This document shows positions 56,778 through 64,000 of a stretch of DNA of 64,000 nucleotides, in pieces (positions within the stretch are counted from its first letter, which is position 1; each line of letters begins with the position of its first letter). The stretch comes from Pseudomonas sp. 21 (GTDB lineage Bacteria > Pseudomonadota > Gammaproteobacteria > Pseudomonadales > Pseudomonadaceae): the NCBI RefSeq assembly GCF_000955805.1, contig NZ_JYOA01000003.1, forward strand, positions 764,944 to 828,943, given 5' to 3'. The position numbers were made by a program, and so were the translations under genes. The notes below the pieces were generated by a model, which was not told where the DNA came from, made no database searches, and saw nothing but the letters and a program-made list of their open reading frames with translations.

Positions 56778-58604
56778 ATGCACCCCCGTGTGCTTGAAGT
56801 CACCCAGCGTATCCAGGCCCGCAGCGCGGCCACGCGACAGCGCTACCTCGACCTGGTCAAGGCAGCCGCCACCAAGGGCCCGCACCGCGGCACGCTGCCC
56901 TGCGGCAACCTCGCCCACGGTGTTGCGGCCTGTGGTGATTCCGACAAACAGGCGCTGCGGCTGATGAACCAGGCCAACGTCGCCATCGTCTCCGCCTACA
57001 ACGACATGCTCTCCGCGCACCAGCCGCTGGAACGCTTCCCGGAGCTGATCAAGGACGCCCTGCGGCAGATCGGTTCGGTCGGCCAGTTCGCCGGCGGCGT
57101 GCCGGCCATGTGTGACGGCGTGACCCAGGGCGAGCCTGGGATGGAACTGTCCCTGGCCAGCCGCGACGTGATCGCCATGGGCACCGCCATTGCGCTGTCG
57201 CACAACATGTTCGACGCCGCGCTGTGCCTGGGCGTGTGCGACAAGATCGTCCCCGGCCTGCTGATCGGCTCGCTGCGCTTCGGCCACCTGCCGGTGGTGT
57301 TCGTGCCCGCCGGCCCCATGCCTACCGGCATCTCCAACAAAGAGAAGGCCGCAGTGCGCCAGCTGTTCGCCGAAGGCAAGGCCACCCGCGAGGAGCTGCT
57401 GGCCTCGGAGATGGCCTCCTACCACGCGCCGGGCACCTGCACCTTCTATGGCACCGCCAACACCAACCAGTTGCTGGTGGAAGTGATGGGCCTGCACCTG
57501 CCGGGCGCTTCCTTCGTCAACCCGAACACCCCGCTGCGCGACGAGCTGACCCGCGAAGCCGCTCGCCAGGCCGCGCGCCTGACCCCGGAGAACGGCCAGT
57601 TCGTGCCCATGGCGGAGATCGTCGACGAGAAGGCCATGGTCAACTCGGTGGTGGCGCTGCTGGCCACTGGCGGCTCGACCAACCACACCCTGCACCTGCT
57701 GGCCATCGCCCAGGCGGCCGGCATCCAGCTGACCTGGCAGGACATGGCCGACCTCTCCGAAGTCGTGCCGATGCTGGCGCGCATCTATCCCAACGGCCAG
57801 GCCGATATCAACCACTTCCAGGCGGCGGGCGGCATGTCCTTCCTGATCCGCCAGCTGCTCGACGGCGGCCTGCTGCATGAAGACGTGCAGACCGTGGTCG
57901 GCAAGGGCCTGCGTCGCTACATCCAGGAGCCCTTCCTCGATGGCGGCAAGCTGGTCTGGCGCGAAGGTCCGGCGGCGAGCCTGGACGAGAACATCCTGCG
58001 CCCCATCGACAAGCCGTTCTCGCCCGAGGGCGGCCTGCGCCTGATGGAGGGCAACCTCGGCCGCGGTGTGATGAAGGTCTCCGCCGTGGCACTGGAGCAC
58101 CAGATCGTCGAAGCCCCGGTGCGCATCTTCCACGACCAGTCGAGCCTGGCCGCCGCCTTCAAGGCCGGCGAGCTGGAGCGCGACCTGGTGGCCGTGGTGC
58201 GCTTCCAGGGCCCGCGCGCCAATGGCATGCCGGAGCTGCACAAGCTCACGCCGTTCCTCGGCGTGCTGCAGGACCGTGGCTTCAAGGTGGCGCTGGTCAC
58301 CGATGGGCGCATGTCCGGCGCCTCCGGCAAGGTGCCGGCGGCGATCCACGTCTCTCCGGAGGCACTCAACGGCGGCCCGCTGGCCAAGCTGCGCGACGGC
58401 GACGTGGTGCGCGTCGACGGCACCACCGGCGAACTGCGCGTGCTGGTGGACGCGGCGGAATGGGAAGCCCGTCCGCTCGTGGAAACCCCGGTCATTGATA
58501 ACCTCGGCATGGGCCGCGAGCTGTTCGCCTTCATGCGCAATGCCTTCAGCCCGGCGGAGCAGGGCGCCTGCAGCTTCACGGCCGAACTGAACGGCCCGAG
58601 CTGA
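56778..58604 (+). CDS. edd: 6-phosphogluconate dehydratase
   Basis: First enzyme of the Entner-Doudoroff pathway, making KDPG. 608 residues of the IlvD/Edd family. Cysteine-containing segments [34 protein letters not shown]-like and [18 protein letters not shown] carry the Fe-S ligands. Ends with a beta-barrel domain ([24 protein letters not shown]). First gene of edd-glk-gltR-gtrS; eda is not in the window. Confidence 0.97.
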   Translation: MHPRVLEVTQRIQARSAATRQRYLDLVKAAATKGPHRGTLPCGNLAHGVAACGDSDKQALRLMNQANVAIVSAYNDMLSAHQPLERFPELIKDALRQIGSVGQFAGGVPAMCDGVTQGEPGMELSLASRDVIAMGTAIALSHNMFDAALCLGVCDKIVPGLLIGSLRFGHLPVVFVPAGPMPTGISNKEKAAVRQLFAEGKATREELLASEMASYHAPGTCTFYGTANTNQLLVEVMGLHLPGASFVNPNTPLRDELTREAARQAARLTPENGQFVPMAEIVDEKAMVNSVVALLATGGSTNHTLHLLAIAQAAGIQLTWQDMADLSEVVPMLARIYPNGQADINHFQAAGGMSFLIRQLLDGGLLHEDVQTVVGKGLRRYIQEPFLDGGKLVWREGPAASLDENILRPIDKPFSPEGGLRLMEGNLGRGVMKVSAVALEHQIVEAPVRIFHDQSSLAAAFKAGELERDLVAVVRFQGPRANGMPELHKLTPFLGVLQDRGFKVALVTDGRMSGASGKVPAAIHVSPEALNGGPLAKLRDGDVVRVDGTTGELRVLVDAAEWEARPLVETPVIDNLGMGRELFAFMRNAFSPAEQGACSFTAELNGPS

Positions 58605-58727
58605 GCGGCGCCGCACTCCCGTGTGACGTGATTGCCTGTCCGTCGCACGGGGCGTTCCCGGCGCTGGCCTATGCTGGCATGATCCCGCGCCGCACCCTTT
58701 CACCCAACTTCCAGGCCCGAGCCCGCA

Positions 58728-59726
58728 ATGAATTCCAACAACGCTCAGACTGCCTCGAACGGTTTCGCCCTGGTCGGCGACATCGGTGGCACCAATGCCC
58801 GCTTCGCCCTGTGGCGCGGTGAAGTCCTTGAGTCCATCGAGGTCCTGGCCTGCGCCGATTATCCGCGCCCCGAAGATGCCGTGCGTGACTACCTGCAGCG
58901 TATCGGCCAGCCGCTGTCGGCCATCGACAACGTCTGCCTGGCCTGCGCCGGGCCGGTCGGGGCGGGCGACTTCAAGTTCACCAATAACCACTGGGTGATT
59001 CGCCGTGATGCCTTCCGCGCCGAGCTGGGCCTGAGCCACCTGCTGCTGGTGAATGACTTCAGCACCATGGCCTGGGCAGCTTCGCGACTGTCGGAAGAGC
59101 ATCTGGTACAGGTGCGTCCGGGCAAGGCGCTGGAGGGTCGCGCCAAGCTGATCATCGGTCCGGGCACCGGCCTGGGTGTCGGCAGCCTGATGCCGCTTCC
59201 CTTCGGCGGCTTCGAGGTCTTGCCCTGCGAAGGCGGCCACGTCGACCTGCCGGTGACCTCGGAGCGCGACTTCGCCCTCTGGCAACTGCTGCGCGAGAAG
59301 TACGGCCATGTCTCGGCCGAGCGCGTGCTCTCCGGCAGCGGCCTGGAAAACCTCTATCGCATGAGCTGCCAGCTCGATGGCGTGGAGCCGAAATGCGCCA
59401 CCGCCGCCGAGATCGGCGAGCGCGCCATGGCTGGCGACGCCTACGCCGACGCGGTGCTGGAACACTTCTTCGTCTGGCTGGCGCGGGTCGCCGGCAACGC
59501 CGTGCTGACGGTCGGCGCGCTGGGGGGCGTGTACATCACCGGCGGCATCGTCCCGCGCTTCCTCGAACGCTTCCAGCGCAGCGGCTTCGCCGAGGCCTTC
59601 CGCACCCGTGGCAAGACCAGCGGGCCGTATCTCGACCCGGTGCCGGTGTGGGTCATGACGGCGGATCATCCGGGCCTGTTCGGCGCTGGTGTCGCCCTGG
59701 AACAGGCGTTGCGCAACGAAGGCTGA
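58728..59726 (+). CDS. glk: Glucokinase
   Basis: Phosphorylates glucose with ATP. 332 residues of the bacterial ATP-dependent Glk family: GDIGGTNARFAL (phosphate-1 loop, about residue 14-25), VNDFSTMAWAAS with catalytic Asp, GPGTGLGVGSLM and the sugar site EVLPCEGGHVDLPV. ATG 58728. 123 bp after edd, in the same operon by order and function. Confidence 0.95.
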   Translation: MNSNNAQTASNGFALVGDIGGTNARFALWRGEVLESIEVLACADYPRPEDAVRDYLQRIGQPLSAIDNVCLACAGPVGAGDFKFTNNHWVIRRDAFRAELGLSHLLLVNDFSTMAWAASRLSEEHLVQVRPGKALEGRAKLIIGPGTGLGVGSLMPLPFGGFEVLPCEGGHVDLPVTSERDFALWQLLREKYGHVSAERVLSGSGLENLYRMSCQLDGVEPKCATAAEIGERAMAGDAYADAVLEHFFVWLARVAGNAVLTVGALGGVYITGGIVPRFLERFQRSGFAEAFRTRGKTSGPYLDPVPVWVMTADHPGLFGAGVALEQALRNEG

Positions 59727-59770
59727 CAGACCGCTCAACCCCTGAATAACAACAAGAAGGGACGCCCGAA

Positions 59771-60505
59771 GTGAACCAGCCTGCCCGATCCATCCTGCTG
59801 GTGGACGACGATCAGGAAATCCGCGAATTGCTGGATGCCTACCTCAGCCGCGCCGGCTTCCAGGTGCGCGCCGTCGCCAATGGCACGGATTTCCGCCGTG
59901 CGCTGTGCGAAGAGGAATCCGCCCTGGCGATCCTCGACGTGATGCTGCCCGACGAGGACGGTTTCAGCCTGTGCCGCTGGATTCGCTCGCACCAGCGCCA
60001 CGCCTGCATGCCGGTGATCATGCTCACCGCCAGCTCCGACGAGGCCGACCGCGTGGTGGGCCTGGAACTGGGGGCCGACGACTACCTCGGCAAGCCCTTC
60101 AGCCCCCGCGAGCTGCTGGCGCGGATCAAGGCGCTGCTGCGCCGCGCGCAGTTCACCCAGGTGCGCGGCGGCGAAGTCATCGCCTTCGACGACTGGCGGC
60201 TGGATACCATCAGCCACCGGCTGTTCCATGAAGACGGCGAGGAACACTTCCTCAGTGGCGCCGACTTCGCGCTGCTCAAGCTGTTCCTCGACAACCCCCG
60301 GCAGATTCTCGACCGCGACACCATCGCCAGCGCCACCCGTGGCCGCGAGGTGATGCCGCTGGAGCGCATCGTCGACATGGCCGTGTCGCGCCTGCGCCAG
60401 CGCCTGCGCGATACCGGGAAGCCGGCGCGGTTGATCCAGACCGTGCGCGGCAGCGGTTACCTGCTGGCTGCCCAGGTTCGCCCGCACCTCGCCGGCCATG
60501 AGTGA
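59771..60505 (+). CDS. gltR: Two-component response regulator GltR
   Basis: OmpR-type regulator of glucose transport and catabolism. 244 residues; receiver with DDD pocket, AILDVMLPDEDG (phospho-Asp about 56) and KPFSPREL; C-terminal winged helix. GTG start at 59771, 44 bp after glk. Overlaps gtrS by 8 bp. In P. aeruginosa GltR represses and GtrS relieves repression of glucose genes; function here by analogy. Confidence 0.92.
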   Translation: MNQPARSILLVDDDQEIRELLDAYLSRAGFQVRAVANGTDFRRALCEEESALAILDVMLPDEDGFSLCRWIRSHQRHACMPVIMLTASSDEADRVVGLELGADDYLGKPFSPRELLARIKALLRRAQFTQVRGGEVIAFDDWRLDTISHRLFHEDGEEHFLSGADFALLKLFLDNPRQILDRDTIASATRGREVMPLERIVDMAVSRLRQRLRDTGKPARLIQTVRGSGYLLAAQVRPHLAGHE

Positions 60506-61946
60506 GCGCCGCCGCTGGGCCCTGGTGCCGCGCTCGCTGCTCGGCCGCATGCTGTTGCTCACCCTGCTGGCGGTACTGCTCGCCCAGGGGCTGTCGAGCC
60601 TGTTCTGGATTTCCCACCTGCGCACCAGCCAGCGCGACGGCCTGCTCACCAGTTCGCGCAGCCTGGCCTATTCCATGGCCGCCAGCGTCAGTTACTTCCG
60701 CTCGCTGCCCATCGGCTACCGCCCGCTGGTGCTGGACCAGTTGCGCAGCATGGGCGGCACGCGCTTCTTCGTCTCGCTCAACGAGCGCCCGCTGAACCTG
60801 CGCGCGCTGCCCGACACCAGCAACAAACAGGCGGTGATCGACATCGTGCAGGACGTGCTGCACCAGAAGCTGGGCAAGGATGTCGAGCTGCAGGTGGAGT
60901 TCGTCAGCCCCGACGACCTGCGACTGTTCAACGGTGAGCTGAAACTGGAGGAACTGCCGCGTTCCTGGGCGCACTACGCGCTGACCCTGGAACCGGTGAA
61001 CCCGCCGGTGCTGGTCACGCAGATCCGCATCGGCGAGAGCGAATGGCTCTACATCGCCAGCCTGATGCCGGCGCCCTACGTCACCCTGGAGCCCGAAGGC
61101 CTGCCGCCGCAGCAGATCATCTCCATCGCCTTCACCAGCCTCCTGTTATTGCTGTTCACCGGCTTGCTGGTGCACTGGCAGAGTCGCCCGCTCAAGCGCC
61201 TGGCCCGTGCTGCCCGCGACATCGCCCTGGGCGGCCAGGACCAGCCGCTGGAGGAGAACGGGGCGAGCGAACTGGTGGAAGTCTCACGGGCCTTCAACAC
61301 CATGCGCGAGCGTATCGACCGCTACGTCAACGAGCGTGGCCAGTTGTTCAGCGGTATCTCCCACGACCTGCGCACACCGATCACCCGCCTGCGCCTGCGG
61401 GTCGAGCTGCTGGAGGATGAGCAGGCGCAAGAGAAATTCAGCCACGACCTCGACGAGCTGGAGCTGCTGGTGAAGGGCGCGCTGCAATGCGTGAAGGACA
61501 CCGACATCCACGAGAACATCGAGCCGGTGGACCTCAATCAGCTGCTGCAGTACGTCGCCGGGCCCTACATCGCCGATGGCCGTGTCGAGGTGCTCGGCGC
61601 CGCGCTCGAGCCTTATTCGGGCAAGCCGCTGGCGCTCAAGCGCTGCATCGGCAACCTGCTGGACAACGCCTTGAAATACGGCGGCCGCGCCCAGCTGAGC
61701 ATCGAGGACGATGCCAACGCGGTGGTCCTGCACGTCGACGACCAGGGGCCCGGCGTGCCGGAACAGCGCCTGGAAAAAGTCTTCGAGCCGCGCTTCCGGT
61801 TGTCCGAACGCGGCCAGGGCTACGGCCTCGGGTTGGGCATCGCGCGCAACATCGCGCATACCCACGGTGGCGAAGTCAGCCTGCAGAACCGCCGCGAGGG
61901 CGGGTTGCGGGTGACGTTGCGCTTGCCGAGGTTGGAGGTGGAGTAG
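60498..61946 (+). CDS. gtrS: Sensor histidine kinase GtrS
   Basis: 482 residues. TM1 (about 12-35), periplasmic sensor domain (about 40-205), TM2 (about 208-228), HAMP, HisKA with GISHDLRTPITRLRL (H about 289), and HATPase with N box LLDNALKYG, DDQGPGVPEQRL and GYGLGLGIARN. Partner of GltR. In P. aeruginosa it senses 2-ketogluconate and 6-phosphogluconate. Starts within the gltR end. Confidence 0.93.
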   Translation: MSERRRWALVPRSLLGRMLLLTLLAVLLAQGLSSLFWISHLRTSQRDGLLTSSRSLAYSMAASVSYFRSLPIGYRPLVLDQLRSMGGTRFFVSLNERPLNLRALPDTSNKQAVIDIVQDVLHQKLGKDVELQVEFVSPDDLRLFNGELKLEELPRSWAHYALTLEPVNPPVLVTQIRIGESEWLYIASLMPAPYVTLEPEGLPPQQIISIAFTSLLLLLFTGLLVHWQSRPLKRLARAARDIALGGQDQPLEENGASELVEVSRAFNTMRERIDRYVNERGQLFSGISHDLRTPITRLRLRVELLEDEQAQEKFSHDLDELELLVKGALQCVKDTDIHENIEPVDLNQLLQYVAGPYIADGRVEVLGAALEPYSGKPLALKRCIGNLLDNALKYGGRAQLSIEDDANAVVLHVDDQGPGVPEQRLEKVFEPRFRLSERGQGYGLGLGIARNIAHTHGGEVSLQNRREGGLRVTLRLPRLEVE

Positions 61947-61991
61947 GGCGTTCGCTTCTGCGGGTGACTGCGGATTGTGCGGATGTCGCGG

Positions 61992-62038
61992 CCCTCTCCC
62001 TAACCCTGGCTACTCGCTCCGCTCCGAAGGGAAAGGGG
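61992..62038. repeat. Degenerate CCCTCTCCC-family repeat
   Basis: CCCTCTCCCTAACCCT ... GAAGGGAAAGGGG with an 18-bp insertion in the middle. Same family as the repeats that flank the DUF559 gene. Located 46 bp after the gtrS stop. Confidence 0.65.
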
Positions 62039-62125
62039 ACTGGATCGGCGCGAGCTGTTACCTGGGAGTCCGCTTGACACCTTGGTACGAGTGGGCGCAG
62101 TAGCGTACAGGCAACTCGGAAAGCT

Positions 62126-62158
62126 CCCTCTCCCTTCAGGGAGAGGGCTGGGGAGAGG
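62126..62158. repeat. Left 33-nt repeat flanking the DUF559 gene
   Basis: CCCTCTCCC-TTCA-GGGAGAGGG followed by CT and GGGGAGAGG. It forms a hairpin and is the reverse complement of the right repeat (62539-62571) at 32 of 33 positions. Confidence 0.9.
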
Positions 62159-62195
62159 ACTAGCCTCCAGCAGTACTCCCGCTGGAGCTCCGCCA

Positions 62196-62561
62196 ATGTC
62201 ATCCCACCTCACCCAATATTCAAAACAACTCCGCACAGACCAGACCGAAGCCGAACTCGCCCTCTGGCACCACCTGCGCGCCCACCGCTTCCTCGGCCTC
62301 AAATTCCGCCGGCAGAAAGTCATCGGCCCGTGCATCATCGATTTCATTTGTCACGAGCGCATGTTGATCATCGAGTTGGATGGTGGGCAGCATCTGGGTT
62401 CCGATGTGGATCAGAAGCGTGACGCATGGCTCAAGAACAAGGGTTTCACGGTGTTGCGGTACTGGAATCATGATGTGCTGGCGAGGATGGACTCGGTGCT
62501 GGAGGCGATACGCTTGACGCTGGAGGGGGAGCCATTTCCCTCTCCCCAACCCTCTCCCTGA
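62196..62561 (+). CDS. DUF559 endonuclease-like protein (repeat-associated)
   Basis: 121 residues of the PD-(D/E)xK-like DUF559 family (Vsr-related). Putative catalytic residues: D49 in IIDFICHER, E60 and D62 in ELDGGQH, preceded by conserved KFRRQKVIGP. ATG 62196; a longer frame starts in the left repeat. The last residues (PSPQPSP) and the stop codon lie inside the right repeat, so the repeat forms part of the gene. Located between gtrS and gltB, which are neighbours in P. aeruginosa. This suggests insertion. DNA-cleaving activity and a link with repeat spread are inferred. Confidence 0.85.
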   Translation: MSSHLTQYSKQLRTDQTEAELALWHHLRAHRFLGLKFRRQKVIGPCIIDFICHERMLIIELDGGQHLGSDVDQKRDAWLKNKGFTVLRYWNHDVLARMDSVLEAIRLTLEGEPFPSPQPSP

Positions 62562-62571
62562 AGGGAGAGGG
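62539..62571. repeat. Right 33-nt repeat, overlapping the DUF559 gene end
   Basis: CCTCTCCCC-AA-CCCTCTCCC-TGAA-GGGAGAGGG. Identical to 24675-24707. The gene's TGA stop is in the hairpin loop. Confidence 0.92.
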
Positions 62572-62679
62572 GGCCGCTCGGAGCGAGGCGAGGCCACGGC
62601 GTCAGCCGGCTCCCCATTGATAGTTGAAAGCTGCGACGGCATCAGGCGAACTGCATACCTGGCACGGCAGAGGACAGCC

Positions 62680-62730
62680 CCCTCTCTCTTCATAGGGGGG
62701 ACGCCTAGTCAGAGGGCGGGGGAGAGGGTA
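62680..62730. repeat. Interrupted CCCTCTCTC-family repeat
   Basis: CCCCTCTCTCTTCA then GAGGGCGGGGGAGAGGG, with an insertion holding GGGGGACGCCTAGT. The insertion is complementary to ACTAGGCGTCCCCC at 20322 inside another repeat block. Confidence 0.6.
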
Positions 62731-62923
62731 GTGGGCCGGAATTCGGTGCCCCAGGACACATTCGAAAACGCTCACCCAGTACAGCGCTTCCCATCAAGCT
62801 CAAATGTCACCGAGCGGTGACAATCAAAGATCGCTTCGTTACCCGGAGAACGGAATGCCTTGGATAGACTCGGACCATCGCAAGCGCAGACTTGCCTCCA
62901 ATAACAAGAACAAGGTGCTCCCC

Positions 62924-64000
62924 ATGAATGCGATCCGTCGCCTGTCGGCCGCCATCTGTCTTTCCTCTTTCTGTCTCTCCCCGCTGCTGGCCCACGCCGG
63001 TGAAGTCGAGGTGCTGCACTGGTGGACTTCCCCTGGCGAGAAGCGCGCCGCCGAAACCCTGAAGAAACTCGTCGAAGCCAAGGGCCACACCTGGAAGGAT
63101 TTCGCCGTCGCCGGTGGCGGTGGTGAAGCGGCCATGACCGTGCTGAAGACCCGCGCCGTCTCCGGCAATCCGCCGGCCGCCGCGCAGATCAAGGGGCCGG
63201 ACATCCAGGAATGGGGCGAGCTGGGGCTGCTCGCCGACCTCAACGACGTCGCCGCCGAAGGCAAGTGGGACCAACTGCTGCCGCCGCAGGTGGCGCAGAT
63301 CATGAAATACAAGGGCGACTACGTGGCCGTGCCGGTCAATGTGCACCGGGTGAACTGGCTGTACATCAACCCGGAAGTCTTCAAGAAGGCCGGGGCCACG
63401 CCGCCGACTACCCTGGACGAATTCTTCGTCGCCGCCGACAAGCTCAAGGCCGCCGGCTTCACGCCGCTCGCCCATGGCAGCCAGCCGTGGCAGGACGGCA
63501 CCCTGTTCGAGAACCTGGTCCTGAGCAAGATGGGCCCGGAAGGCTACCGCAAGGCCTTCGTCGAGCTGGACAAGGAAACCCTGACTGGCGCGCCGATGGC
63601 CGACGTCTTCGCCGCGCTGAAGAAGCTGCACGGTTACGTTGACGCCGACGCCGCCGGCCGCGAGTGGAACGTCGCCACCGGCATGGTGATCAACGGCAAG
63701 GCCGGCATGCAGATCATGGGCGACTGGGCCAAGAGCGAATTCACCGCCGCCGGCAAGGTGGCGGGCAAGGACTACCAGTGCCTGCCGTTCCCGGGCACGC
63801 AGAAGGCCTTCGACTACAACATCGATTCCCTGGTGATGTTCAAGCTGAGCAACGCCGAGAACCGCAAGGCCCAGGAAGACCTGGCGCGCGCGGTACTCGA
63901 CCCGGCGTTCCAGAAGGACTTCAGCCTGAACAAGGGCTCGATCCCGGTGCGCCTGGACGTCGACATGACGCCGTTCGACAGCTGCGCCCAGCAGTCGATG
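62924..64000 (+). CDS. gltB: Glucose/sugar ABC transporter periplasmic-binding protein, 3' end cut by window
   Basis: 359 codons visible, no stop before the window end. Signal peptide ([19 protein letters not shown], about residues 1-26, cut near AHAG). Mature part [21 protein letters not shown] is typical of family 1 extracellular sugar-binding proteins; [21 protein letters not shown] and [17 protein letters not shown] line the ligand cleft. Position after gtrS matches gltB (gtsA) of the Pseudomonas glucose transporter. Permease and ATPase genes would lie beyond the window. Confidence 0.92.
   Translation, partial: MNAIRRLSAAICLSSFCLSPLLAHAGEVEVLHWWTSPGEKRAAETLKKLVEAKGHTWKDFAVAGGGGEAAMTVLKTRAVSGNPPAAAQIKGPDIQEWGELGLLADLNDVAAEGKWDQLLPPQVAQIMKYKGDYVAVPVNVHRVNWLYINPEVFKKAGATPPTTLDEFFVAADKLKAAGFTPLAHGSQPWQDGTLFENLVLSKMGPEGYRKAFVELDKETLTGAPMADVFAALKKLHGYVDADAAGREWNVATGMVINGKAGMQIMGDWAKSEFTAAGKVAGKDYQCLPFPGTQKAFDYNIDSLVMFKLSNAENRKAQEDLARAVLDPAFQKDFSLNKGSIPVRLDVDMTPFDSCAQQSM

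Noticed and set aside
56718-59738. 1006-codon minus-strand frame across edd and glk
   Set aside because: Shadow of edd and glk; no domain and would span their gap.

Overview
The window is a 64 kb stretch of chromosome from a Pseudomonas, most likely a member or close relative of the P. aeruginosa group (P. nitroreducens / P. citronellolis / P. knackmussii type). GC content is high. The pointers are near-canonical AmrZ and RsmA, the gapA//edd-glk-gltR-gtrS-gltB glucose cluster, phhRABC, the cpxR-spy-cpxA cluster, and many GTAGGAGCGAGC-type REP sequences. Species assignment is inference. No rRNA, prophage, insertion sequence or CRISPR array is visible. Almost all DNA is coding, and both window ends cut a gene (threonine aldolase on the left, a sugar-binding protein on the right).

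Layout. 1-5.9 kb: threonine aldolase (partial), alaS, lysC, rsmA, one tRNA-Ser and two identical tRNA-Arg genes. 5.9-10.4 kb: a DUF4124 protein, mgtE with a possible leader peptide, amrZ, an isolated phnN, a GNAT acetyltransferase and tRNA-Arg(CCT). 10.4-19.0 kb: a minus-strand operon wecB-nfrB-nfrA-DUF4434, followed on the same strand by a diguanylate cyclase gene. It looks like a self-contained c-di-GMP-controlled exopolysaccharide (N4-glycan-receptor-like) system. 19.2-26.0 kb: a 2-aminoethylphosphonate-type uptake and oxidation locus (LysR regulator, ABC transporter, FAD oxidoreductase) with a repeat-rich 690-bp spacer. 26.1-32 kb: zntB-like transporter, phhC-phhB-phhA and divergent phhR, small membrane protein. 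32-41 kb: lhr helicase, GT39-type glycosyltransferase, Mpo1-like protein, AraC regulator, trkH. 41-46.5 kb: nitroreductase, the Cpx envelope-stress cluster with a recognisable CpxR box, yciI and yciB. 46.7-55.6 kb: rnm, yciO, trpS (with a predicted Fe-S site), scpA, scpB, bglX, a membrane protein, a DUF1289 protein. 55.6-64 kb: gapA divergent from edd-glk-gltR-gtrS with two HexR-like operators between them. A repeat-flanked DUF559 nuclease gene then sits between gtrS and gltB.

How parts work together. The glucose block encodes periplasmic glucose binding (gltB), glucokinase, the Entner-Doudoroff dehydratase, GAPDH and the GtrS/GltR sensor pair. The phh block converts phenylalanine to tyrosine, recycles the pterin cofactor and transaminates aromatic amino acids under PhhR. 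The exopolysaccharide operon combines precursor synthesis (UDP-ManNAc), c-di-GMP-gated polymerisation/export, an outer-membrane exit protein and probably its own c-di-GMP source.

The two most notable candidates are (i) the nfr-like operon linked to a diguanylate cyclase, and (ii) the DUF559 nuclease gene enclosed by 33-nt inverted repeats that also occur elsewhere in the window without a gene, an arrangement that looks like a repeat-associated mobile unit.
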